A stretch of 64,000 bases of DNA. Source: Corynebacterium breve (GTDB taxonomy: Bacteria > Actinomycetota > Actinomycetes > Mycobacteriales > Mycobacteriaceae). The notes below the pieces were generated by a model. That model made no database searches, was not told where the DNA came from, and worked only from the letters and a program-made list of their open reading frames with translations. Each line of letters opens with the position of its first letter. The stretch's first letter is position 1. Of this stretch, positions 57,297 to 64,000 are shown piece after piece. The translations under genes were made by a program, and so were the position numbers. Location: the NCBI RefSeq assembly GCF_030252165.1, contig NZ_CP126969.1, positions 1,674,001 through 1,738,000 of the forward strand. The letters run 5' to 3'.

Positions 57297-58103
57297 CTAG
57301 TCGATGCTATCCACAAAGGAGTCAGAGAAAACCGCCGAGATTCCTACGGCACCTTCGCCACTGTGCACGCTCAGCACATCGGTTAGCTCACACACCAGCA
57401 CCGACGAGCCCTCCGGCAAGACCTCGTTGAAGGCGCGCTCCAACACGTCCGCGGACTCCAGCGCGTTAGCGTGCTGAATTGCGACAAATACGGGTTCGCC
57501 ACCAGCCTTTTCGACGACCAACTCCACAAGCTTTGTAAATGCCTTCGTCTGGGTGCGCGTCTTCCCCGCTAGCTCAATCTTGCCGTCGCGCACATGCATC
57601 AACGGCTTGGTGGCCAAAAGCGCAGCGGAAAGCATTGCGGTGGTGGCCGAAATGCGTCCCGATTTGCGTAGCTCATCAAGGTGATGCAGGTAAACCCAGG
57701 TCTCGCTACGCTGCAAAGTCTCTTCTGCCACGCGTTGACACTCATCCAAATCTGCACCATTTTGCGCTGATTTCGCCGCAGCCATCGCAGCAGCGCCCAC
57801 AGCCATTCCGACCGATTGGGTATCGATCACCCGCACAGTATCGTCGAAAACTGCTGCCGCAGACACCGCCGCCGACCACGTTGCGGAAAGGTCCTTAGAT
57901 AGGTGCAGCGCTACGACTCCATCGTCGCCGCCACGTTCGAGCTGACGCGCGTAAGCTGCGGCAAGCTCGAGCGCGCTCAACCCACTAGTGGAAAACTCGC
58001 CATTTTCGCCCATCACATGCAGATCTACGACGACAATATCGAGTTCGTCGACAATGCTCTGTGGCAGCCCAGCGGAGGAATCGGTCACGACGCGAACAGT
58101 CAT
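57297..58103 (-). CDS. DegV-family fatty-acid-binding protein
   Basis: This 268-residue protein has the DegV fold that binds a fatty acid chain: VVTDSSAGLP near residue 5, ALHLSKDLSATW near 66, and VYLHHLDELRKSGRISATTA near 145. In firmicutes related FakB proteins hand fatty acids to FakA kinase; no fakA is seen here. Its start overlaps the stop of the phosphatase gene by one base (TAATG), so translation is coupled. Confidence 0.9.
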   Translation of the reverse strand: MTVRVVTDSSAGLPQSIVDELDIVVVDLHVMGENGEFSTSGLSALELAAAYARQLERGGDDGVVALHLSKDLSATWSAAVSAAAVFDDTVRVIDTQSVGMAVGAAAMAAAKSAQNGADLDECQRVAEETLQRSETWVYLHHLDELRKSGRISATTAMLSAALLATKPLMHVRDGKIELAGKTRTQTKAFTKLVELVVEKAGGEPVFVAIQHANALESADVLERAFNEVLPEGSSVLVCELTDVLSVHSGEGAVGISAVFSDSFVDSID

Positions 58104-58768
58104 TATCCACCCAGCCCTTGGTTCCAGGCATCGAGGTACCACTGCGCATCCACGACATTCTCAGCGTTGAATTGAGTGGCATTCTCGCCTGGAGTGAACT
58201 TCGGGCGAGCGATGAGCTGCGAGTAGTTGGTGTTTCGCAAACCCGAAAACATCGGGTACTGTTCGACGCTCAACCCCAGCAGGTGTGACGTCACAGCGGA
58301 GATGGTTCCGCCGTGTGCAACGATCAGCACCGCGTTATCGTCCCAGCCGGAAAAATCGCGCATCAATTCTTCCACAACCGGACGCGCGCGCCGCGCCACC
58401 TCCACTCGTGACTCTCCTCCGGGTGGCGCCCACTCCGGGTTGTGTCGCCACGACGCGCGCATACCGGCGAAATCACGATCGACTTCACCATGAGTCTTAC
58501 CCTGCCACTGGCCAAGATGGGTCTCGCGCAATCGCTTATCGACGACCACGTCAAGCCCTAATCTCTGCGCGATAATGTCGGCGGTGTCCTTGGCACGGGT
58601 CAGGTCGGAGGACAAAATTTTGACGACTCCAAGGCTTTCCACTACATCGGCTGCGAGGTGCGCTTGTTGCACGCCGGTTTCAGAAAGTTGGGTATCTAAT
58701 TGGCCCTGCATCCTTTTACCAGCGTTGTAGTCTGTTTGACCGTGGCGCAGCATGATCAGTCGTCGCAT
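58103..58768 (-). CDS. Histidine phosphatase family protein (GpgP-like position)
   Basis: This 221-residue enzyme of the phosphoglycerate mutase superfamily has the phospho-His motif LRHGQTDYN near residue 7, LSSDLTRAKDTAD near 52 and the second His in VAHGGTISAV near 150. In mycobacteria the gene at the matching place between rsfS and degV is glucosyl-3-phosphoglycerate phosphatase, so that is a reasonable candidate activity. A general phosphatase is the alternative. It is coupled to the degV gene. Confidence 0.85.
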   Translation of the reverse strand: MRRLIMLRHGQTDYNAGKRMQGQLDTQLSETGVQQAHLAADVVESLGVVKILSSDLTRAKDTADIIAQRLGLDVVVDKRLRETHLGQWQGKTHGEVDRDFAGMRASWRHNPEWAPPGGESRVEVARRARPVVEELMRDFSGWDDNAVLIVAHGGTISAVTSHLLGLSVEQYPMFSGLRNTNYSQLIARPKFTPGENATQFNAENVVDAQWYLDAWNQGLGG

Positions 58769-58809
58769 TAGATTCCCTCCTTCTCCGCTAGTAGTGGACG
58801 CGTTTCGGC

Positions 58810-59283
58810 TTAGTAATCGTCTTCGCCGTCTGCTGGGCCTTCGCCAGCAAGCGGGAGATCGTCGATATTATCGATCGTGCGGAAGTCCACATCGTCCGCC
58901 CACTCTCCTGGGCTGGTTGCGGTTTCTACTCCCTCGACCTCGATGCGAGGGCAATCCGCGTACAAGCGATCGAGGCCGTAGAACTCTCGTTCCTGTTCAC
59001 GCTGGACGTGGACAACAAAGTGGCCATAGTCGAGCAGCACCCAACGGTTTTCGCGATTGCCCTCTCGTCGCTTCGGCTCCGCGCCCGCCTTGGAAAGTTC
59101 GTCTTCAACTTCTTCTACGATGGCGTGGACTTGGCGCTCGTTGCCACCGGTGACAACAACGAAGATATCGCTGATAGCCATCACGTCGGACACGTCGATG
59201 ACAGCGATATCTTTTCCTAGTTTTTCGTCCGCGGCTTTGGCCGCAATTGAGGCTAGGTCACGGGATTCTGTCGAAGCAGTCAA
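58810..59283 (-). CDS. rsfS: Ribosomal silencing factor RsfS
   Basis: This 157-residue member of the Iojap/RsfS family binds ribosomal protein L14 and blocks subunit joining under starvation. Core motifs are GKDIAVIDVSDVMAISDIFV near residue 19, GNERQVHAIVEEVEDEL near 48 and GHFVVHVQREQEREFYGLDR near 88. A long acidic C-terminal tail (after about 115) is extra. It lies between nadD and the phosphatase, the standard actinobacterial order. Confidence 0.94.
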   Translation of the reverse strand: MTASTESRDLASIAAKAADEKLGKDIAVIDVSDVMAISDIFVVVTGGNERQVHAIVEEVEDELSKAGAEPKRREGNRENRWVLLDYGHFVVHVQREQEREFYGLDRLYADCPRIEVEGVETATSPGEWADDVDFRTIDNIDDLPLAGEGPADGEDDY

Positions 59284-59400
59284 ATGGGTTGGTTCCTTAA
59301 TCTGAAATTGAGAAGGCTTGATTCAAGCTGGTTGTTTTAGTCTCCCACGTTACTACTAGATTTATCCACTCAGAGCACAAGGATTGGGTAACGCGAGGAT

Positions 59401-60033
59401 CTACTCGGCTGCCGCGTACAAGTTGTGCTTGGCGATGAACTGGACAACCCCGTCTGGGACCAAGTACCACACCGGTCGGCCCACCTTGGCTCGGTCGCGA
59501 CAATCGGTTGATGAAATCGCCATCGCTGGAACATCGATTAGGTGGACGCGGTCGTGGTGTTCCTCGGGAAGCATTTCTTCCGATAACACGTAACCGGGGC
59601 GGGTTACTCCGACGAATTCAGCCAAGTCGAACATCTTGTCCCAATCACGCCACGACAAAATCGATGCCAACGCATCTGCACCGGTGATGAAGAAGAGCTC
59701 ATCGTTTGGGAGCTTTTGGCGTAGATCTTGCAGCGTATCAATGGTGTAAGTCGGTCCTGGGCGATCGATGTCAACGCGTGAGACGCTGAATTGTGGGTTT
59801 GATGCAGTGGCGATCACTGTCATCAAGTAGCGGTCTTCCGACTTGCTGACTTTCTTGTCTGCCTTCTGCCACGGCTCACCGGTGGGCACGAAGATGACCT
59901 CGTCCAGGTCGAACCGGTCAGCAACCTCGCTCGCTGCAACCAGGTGACCATTGTGAATCGGATCAAATGTGCCACCCATGACGCCGATGCGTCGTGGCCT
60001 TGAATCCTTAATCTCCGCGCTCGATGAGTTCAT
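59401..60033 (-). CDS. nadD: Nicotinate-nucleotide adenylyltransferase
   Basis: This 210-residue enzyme makes deamido-NAD from nicotinate mononucleotide and ATP. The nucleotidyltransferase motif [12 protein letters not shown] is near residue 20 and the C-terminal ISSTDCR near 175. The length is typical. It is separated from proA upstream by 94 bases that contain a perfect inverted repeat. Confidence 0.95.
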   Translation of the reverse strand: MNSSSAEIKDSRPRRIGVMGGTFDPIHNGHLVAASEVADRFDLDEVIFVPTGEPWQKADKKVSKSEDRYLMTVIATASNPQFSVSRVDIDRPGPTYTIDTLQDLRQKLPNDELFFITGADALASILSWRDWDKMFDLAEFVGVTRPGYVLSEEMLPEEHHDRVHLIDVPAMAISSTDCRDRAKVGRPVWYLVPDGVVQFIAKHNLYAAAE

Positions 60034-60075
60034 ATCGGCTTAGTCTAGCCAAAGCCGACAATCCGTCACCCAAGC

Positions 60076-60115
60076 CTTGCATAGATTGTTTTCAATTTGA
60101 AACAATCTATGCAAG
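60076..60115. repeat. Perfect 16-bp inverted repeat between proA and nadD
   Basis: CTTGCATAGATTGTTT and AAACAATCTATGCAAG are exact reverse complements around an 8-base spacer. The element is AT-rich, unlike its surroundings, and lacks a T-tract on the proA transcript strand, so it is not a classical terminator. It may be an operator, an RNA hairpin or a footprint of a mobile element. Confidence 0.7.
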
Positions 60116-60127
60116 CGCAGTTGAAAC

Positions 60128-61417
60128 CTAAGGTCGGGTTTGGCCCGTTCCTTCCAGGATCCACTTCGTGCTGGTCAACTCTGGCAACGCCATCGGCCCA
60201 CGCGCGTGCAGCTTCTGGGTAGAAATCCCGATCTCCGCACCCATCCCGTACTGCTCGCCGTCGGTGAAGGCGGTCGAAGCGTTGAGCATTACCGCAGCTG
60301 AATCAACCTCGTTGGCAAACTTTTGCAACGTGTAGGCGTTCATCGATGCAATGGCCTCGGTGTGCCCAGATGACCAGGTGGCAATGTGCTGAACCGCTTC
60401 CTCCACCCCGTCGACAACTTTGACGGCGATGTCCATCGAAAGATACTCGTCGGCCCAGTCCTGGTCGGTGGCTTCGACAACGTCGCGTGCGCCCAAGACT
60501 CCCAGCGCGGCCTTGTCGCCATGTACGGTCACGCCCGCTTCCTGCAAGGCTTCGATGATGCGTAGCTGGTCGGATGGATCCAGCGCTTGGTCGATCAGCG
60601 CAGTCTCCGTCGCGTTGCACACCGACACGCGACGGGTTTTTCCATTGATCAGCATCTCGATTGCAGAATCAACGTCGGCATCCTTGTCAACGAAGAAGTG
60701 GCAGTTGCCCGTGCCGGTTTCGATCGCGGGAACGGTAGCTCCAGTCACCACCGCTTCAATCAAGCGCGCGGATCCACGTGGGATCACTACGTCGACAAGC
60801 CCGCGAGCGGTAATTAGGTCCTGCACCGAATCATGAGATTCGCACGGCAGAAGCTGCACGATCTCTGTGGGCAAGTCGTGCTCCTGCGCTACCTCCTGCA
60901 GGATGTCCACGAGCTTCTGGTTGGAGTGCACGGCGGTGCGCGATCCACGCAAAAGCGCAACGTTGCCCGATTTGATCGCCAGACCGAACGCATCAACTGT
61001 AACGTTTGGGCGAGCCTCATAGACCATACCCATGACACCGAGTGGAACCCGCACCTGCTTCATCTGGATACCGTTTGCCATTAGGCCGCCACGTAACACC
61101 TCACCGACAGGGTCCTGAAGACCAGCTACCTGGCGTAATCCGCCGGCGATGCCTGCAACGCGGTCGGTGTTTAGAGAAAGTCGATCGATCAGCGATTCCG
61201 CCATACCCTCGGCGCGCCCCGAATCGATGTCTGCTTGGTTTGCTGCCAAGATCTCGTCGGTACGCGCGATCAGGGCATCGGCGGCCGCGTGCAGCAAAGC
61301 GTCTTTGTCCACCGTGGGCAGGGTTGCCAACACGGGCGCGACCTTTTTCGCGGCTTGTGCCTTGCGGAGGACTTCGTTGCGCTCTGCGGCGCGCTGTTCG
61401 GCTGTCTGCGTGCTCAT
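60128..61417 (-). CDS. proA: Gamma-glutamyl phosphate reductase
   Basis: This 429-residue aldehyde-dehydrogenase-fold enzyme makes glutamate semialdehyde for proline synthesis. The catalytic Cys lies in [14 protein letters not shown] near residue 285; [20 protein letters not shown] near 130 and [12 protein letters not shown] are ProA signatures. I chose ATG 61415-61417, since the extra upstream residues have no similarity. Two hydroxyacid dehydrogenase genes lie between it and proB. Confidence 0.96.
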   Translation of the reverse strand: MSTQTAEQRAAERNEVLRKAQAAKKVAPVLATLPTVDKDALLHAAADALIARTDEILAANQADIDSGRAEGMAESLIDRLSLNTDRVAGIAGGLRQVAGLQDPVGEVLRGGLMANGIQMKQVRVPLGVMGMVYEARPNVTVDAFGLAIKSGNVALLRGSRTAVHSNQKLVDILQEVAQEHDLPTEIVQLLPCESHDSVQDLITARGLVDVVIPRGSARLIEAVVTGATVPAIETGTGNCHFFVDKDADVDSAIEMLINGKTRRVSVCNATETALIDQALDPSDQLRIIEALQEAGVTVHGDKAALGVLGARDVVEATDQDWADEYLSMDIAVKVVDGVEEAVQHIATWSSGHTEAIASMNAYTLQKFANEVDSAAVMLNASTAFTDGEQYGMGAEIGISTQKLHARGPMALPELTSTKWILEGTGQTRP

Positions 61418-61470
61418 GCTGTCCCAGTGTAGCGTGTGTCTACACCTCACCAGCCGAAAGGCTATTGCAC

Positions 61471-62382
61471 TTAATACCCATGCTCTACGTTGACCTCGGT
61501 AGGCATGAGCTGGCTTACGCTGAAAGCCTCCCAGTTGTACCGTGTGAGCGCACCGACGCGGTCCCGAATGTATTTTTCCGTATTCGCAGTGTGCGGGGTG
61601 ATCACGCAGTTATCCAACGACCACAATGGGTGATCGTTGGGCAGCGGCTCCGGGTCGGTGACGTCAAGACCAGCTCCGAAAATCGTGCCCTTGTGCAGGG
61701 CCTCAACCAAGTCATCGGTCACGATCAACGGCCCGCGCCCGACATTGATCACCACGGCGTTTGGTTTCATCTTCTGCAAGACGTCACGGTTAACCATGCC
61801 GCGGGTGTCGTCGGTAAGCGGGGTGAGCAGGACGAAGTAGTCCGCAGTTTCCCAGGCTTCGTCGATGCGCGAGGTGCTCATGGACACCGTTGCGCCCGAT
61901 ACTTCCCTGCCGGAGCGTGTCACTGCAATCGTGGTGCAGCCGAACACATTGAGCAGTTTGATCAAGCGCTCGCCGATTCCACCCGCGCCAATCACCGCAA
62001 CGGTCTTGTTTTCAAAGAGGAACTGCTGGTTCTCAGCGATGCTAGGGCGTGCGGACCAATCCTTGGCGTACTTGTGCTGGTGCAGCACCGCGAGGAGTAA
62101 AGCGATCGTCGATTCCGCTACTGTGTCGTCGTACACCCCTGCCGCGTTGACCCAGCGGACTTTGTTTTTCCGCAGGATCCCCGCTTGATCCAATGCGTCG
62201 ATGCCTGCGAACGCGCACTGCACCACCTTGACGCTGTCGGGCAGAGCGTCGGGAAAATCGTCGGCGCCGCCGTTGAACACGATGAGATCAGGAGACTCGT
62301 CAAGAGCAACGTGCGTGTGGCCGGCCGATTCAATGTCCGCGACGGTGTCGTCCCAAACGGTGGGCAGCATCGTAAACTTCAT
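61471..62382 (-). CDS. D-isomer-specific 2-hydroxyacid dehydrogenase, copy 2
   Basis: This 303-residue NAD-dependent oxidoreductase has the Rossmann motif [12 protein letters not shown] near residue 130 and the catalytic residues Arg in NVGRGPLIV (near 220), Glu in [12 protein letters not shown] and His in VITPHTAN. It is about 50 percent alike by eye to the neighbouring copy at 62409-63317. In C. glutamicum a single such gene (unkdh) sits between proB and proA. AAGGTGGG precedes ATG 62382. The substrate is unknown. Confidence 0.88.
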   Translation of the reverse strand: MKFTMLPTVWDDTVADIESAGHTHVALDESPDLIVFNGGADDFPDALPDSVKVVQCAFAGIDALDQAGILRKNKVRWVNAAGVYDDTVAESTIALLLAVLHQHKYAKDWSARPSIAENQQFLFENKTVAVIGAGGIGERLIKLLNVFGCTTIAVTRSGREVSGATVSMSTSRIDEAWETADYFVLLTPLTDDTRGMVNRDVLQKMKPNAVVINVGRGPLIVTDDLVEALHKGTIFGAGLDVTDPEPLPNDHPLWSLDNCVITPHTANTEKYIRDRVGALTRYNWEAFSVSQLMPTEVNVEHGY

Positions 62383-62408
62383 AGCGCCCACCTTATACGT
62401 TGACGGTG

Positions 62409-63317
62409 TTAGTAGCCCTTTCTTTTGTCAATTTCAGTCGGCATCGTCTCCCCTGCCTCAAACGCCCTCGCGTTTTCAATGATGCACGGCGCAATGAACT
62501 TCCTACCGGTTGAACCCGTAGTCGCAGTATGCGGAGTGATCGTACAATTCGGCAGTTGCCACAGCTTATGGTCCTCCGGCAAAGGCTCTGGGTCAGTCAC
62601 ATCAAGCCCAGCTCCCGCGATCTGCCCGCTCTCCAGCGCGTACACAAGATCGTCGGTGACAACAACAGGCCCACGCCCAACGTTGACCACCACCGCGTGA
62701 TCCGGCAACGCTTCAAAAACCTGCTTATCGACGAGCCCTTCGGTCTCAGCGGTCAGCGGCAGAAGATTCACCAAGACGTCTGCGCGTGGCCACACGGCCT
62801 CGATCTGATCGAAGGTCACGACCTCCGTTGCCCCTTCGACCGGGCGACCGGAGCGATTCACAGCGACCGTGGACACATCGAACCCCTCTAGCATGCCGAT
62901 TAGGCGTTTCCCGATGCCGCCGGCGCCGAGAATTGCTACGGTGCGCTGGTCGTCAGCAAGCAACTGCGTGTGCTGATCCAGGATTCCCCGCGCACGAAAA
63001 GTGCCGTATAACGTTGCCGGCTTGTGCTGATGCATGACCGACAAGGTCAATGCCAACGCTGCCTCTGCTACTGGTGTGGCGTAGACGCCGGATGCGTTGG
63101 CCCAGCGCACGTCGGTGCTGCGGATGAGTGGCAAGATGCGATCGATTCCCGAGTAGACAAACTGAATCCACTGGATACTCGGCGGCAACTGTGGCAAAGG
63201 CTCACCACGGTAGATCAAGCATTCCGCATGGTCGAGTTCAGAAACGTAGGTGTGACCCGCTGCTTCTACTTCAGCAACGACTTCAGGCCAGGGGGAACCG
63301 AGGAACGTAAACTTCAT
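62409..63317 (-). CDS. D-isomer-specific 2-hydroxyacid dehydrogenase, copy 1
   Basis: This 302-residue paralogue of the next gene has the Rossmann motif ILGAGGIGKRLIGML near residue 129, catalytic Arg in NVGRGPVVV, Glu in DPEPLPEDHKLW and His in TITPHTATTG. GGGTGGGG precedes the ATG. It lies just downstream of proB on the same strand, so proB, both dehydrogenases and proA probably form one operon. Either copy could be the ancestral unkdh. Confidence 0.88.
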   Translation of the reverse strand: MKFTFLGSPWPEVVAEVEAAGHTYVSELDHAECLIYRGEPLPQLPPSIQWIQFVYSGIDRILPLIRSTDVRWANASGVYATPVAEAALALTLSVMHQHKPATLYGTFRARGILDQHTQLLADDQRTVAILGAGGIGKRLIGMLEGFDVSTVAVNRSGRPVEGATEVVTFDQIEAVWPRADVLVNLLPLTAETEGLVDKQVFEALPDHAVVVNVGRGPVVVTDDLVYALESGQIAGAGLDVTDPEPLPEDHKLWQLPNCTITPHTATTGSTGRKFIAPCIIENARAFEAGETMPTEIDKRKGY

Positions 63318-63341
63318 AGCCCCACCCTATCCAGAATCTTT

Positions 63342-64000
63342 CTATAGGCGGGAAGCGTAATTGGACAAGTAGTCCGCATGAACCACCGAACGGCGTTGGC
63401 TTTCCGGCAATTCGTTGGTGTGCTTGCCCAACATTCCTGCCAAGTCTGCGGCATCATATGCCACCTCGCCACGGCCGACACCCTCGCCTTCCGGCCCAAG
63501 GATCTCGACGATGTCGCCCGCTTTGAAATCGCCCTCGATGCGCGTGATACCTACCGCGAGCAACGAGGTCCCCCCGCTGGTCACCGCCTTGACAGCGCCA
63601 GCATCGAGGTGCAGAACCCCCTCCGCGTCGGCAGCATACAAAGCCCAGAACTTCCACGCCGAGAGTTTGCGATTCGGTCGCGTATGAAAAACGGTGCCCA
63701 CCGAAGCGTCGCCCAGCGCTTTATCGATGTTCTGCGTAGAAGTCAGTAGTACTGGTACACCACCGCGCGCAGACAGGCGGGCGGCGGACACTTTCGAGGC
63801 CATGCCGCCTGTACCCAAGCGGCCTCCGTCTCCGGCGGTAACGTTGGCTAAATCATGGCCGCTGCGAATTTCGTCGATGAATTGGGCCCCAGGCTCGGCC
63901 GGATTGCGGTCGTACAACCCGTCGACATCAGAAAGCAGGATCAACGCGTCGGCAGCTGTAAGGGTGGCGACGATCGCCGAGAGCCGATCATTATCGCCAA
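63342..64000 (-). CDS. proB: Glutamate 5-kinase, 5' end beyond window
   Basis: The C-terminal 219 or so codons are present, from FGDND-like [20 protein letters not shown] at the window edge to the stop at 63342-63344. They include [32 protein letters not shown] (substrate loop) and a C-terminal PUA domain from about [20 protein letters not shown]. ProB phosphorylates glutamate as the first step of proline synthesis. The N-terminal half lies outside the window. Confidence 0.93.
   Translation of the reverse strand, partial: GDNDRLSAIVATLTAADALILLSDVDGLYDRNPAEPGAQFIDEIRSGHDLANVTAGDGGRLGTGGMASKVSAARLSARGGVPVLLTSTQNIDKALGDASVGTVFHTRPNRKLSAWKFWALYAADAEGVLHLDAGAVKAVTSGGTSLLAVGITRIEGDFKAGDIVEILGPEGEGVGRGEVAYDAADLAGMLGKHTNELPESQRRSVVHADYLSNYASRL

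Noticed and set aside
61042..62100. A 352-residue open frame opposite proA and the dehydrogenase
   Set aside because: It spans two real genes on the other strand and has low-complexity, Arg-rich translation.

Overview
The window looks like chromosomal DNA of a Corynebacterium. Gene order matches the conserved corynebacterial blocks fadD15-malQ ... treS-mak-aecD-brnQ and lepA-rpsT-holA-comEC-comEA-rsfS-nadD-proA-proB. Protein sequences (AecD, TreS, maltokinase, BCCT carrier, HNH/13E12 protein) also fit that genus. I cannot name the species. I see no tRNA, rRNA, CRISPR array, insertion sequence or prophage.

Layout. (1) 1-19.9 kb: acyl-CoA ligase, MalQ, an M3 peptidase followed by two tiny membrane-protein genes, an unusual maltokinase-like / carboxylesterase / maltokinase-like trio, idi, a lipoprotein, an ABC exporter, AecD, the TreS-maltokinase pair (trehalose to maltose to maltose 1-phosphate), BrnQ and a luciferase-like monooxygenase. 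(2) 19.9-28.6 kb: an accessory phosphonate-use cluster. Two paralogous GntR/UTRA regulators flank an alcohol dehydrogenase, a phosphonatase-like HAD enzyme, PhnE (double permease), PhnC, PhnD (broken by an in-frame stop) and a FAD oxidoreductase. Copies of a shared TANACAAG motif lie in its promoter regions. (3) 28.6-33.2 kb: a peptide/nickel-type ABC importer with a fused two-domain ATPase. (4) 33.2-42.5 kb: HNH protein, RNA 2',3'-cyclic phosphodiesterase, ribokinase, FUSC transporter, DsbA-like protein, BCCT osmolyte carrier, YoaK-like and PaiB-like proteins. (5) 42.5-49.4 kb: lepA, PemK-like gene, rpsT, LysE, ankyrin protein, holA, comEC. (6) 49.4-55.1 kb: a complete thiamine operon (thiD-tenA fusion, thiE, thiO, thiS, thiG, thiF) behind a TPP riboswitch. 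(7) 55.1-64 kb: two tandem Roadblock-like genes, comEA, degV, a phosphoglycerate-mutase-family phosphatase, rsfS, nadD, proA, two tandem 2-hydroxyacid dehydrogenases and a partial proB.

The most unusual items are these. Two diverged maltokinase relatives have lost the catalytic Asp; they flank an esterase, and one is frameshifted. phnD has an in-frame stop inside an otherwise intact phosphonate operon that has an FAD oxidase but no PhnW transaminase. An orphan tandem pair of Roadblock/LC7-like proteins sits behind thiF. An 11-base motif, CTTRTCGACGA, occurs about 19 times on both strands, in several reading frames and in two intergenic regions.
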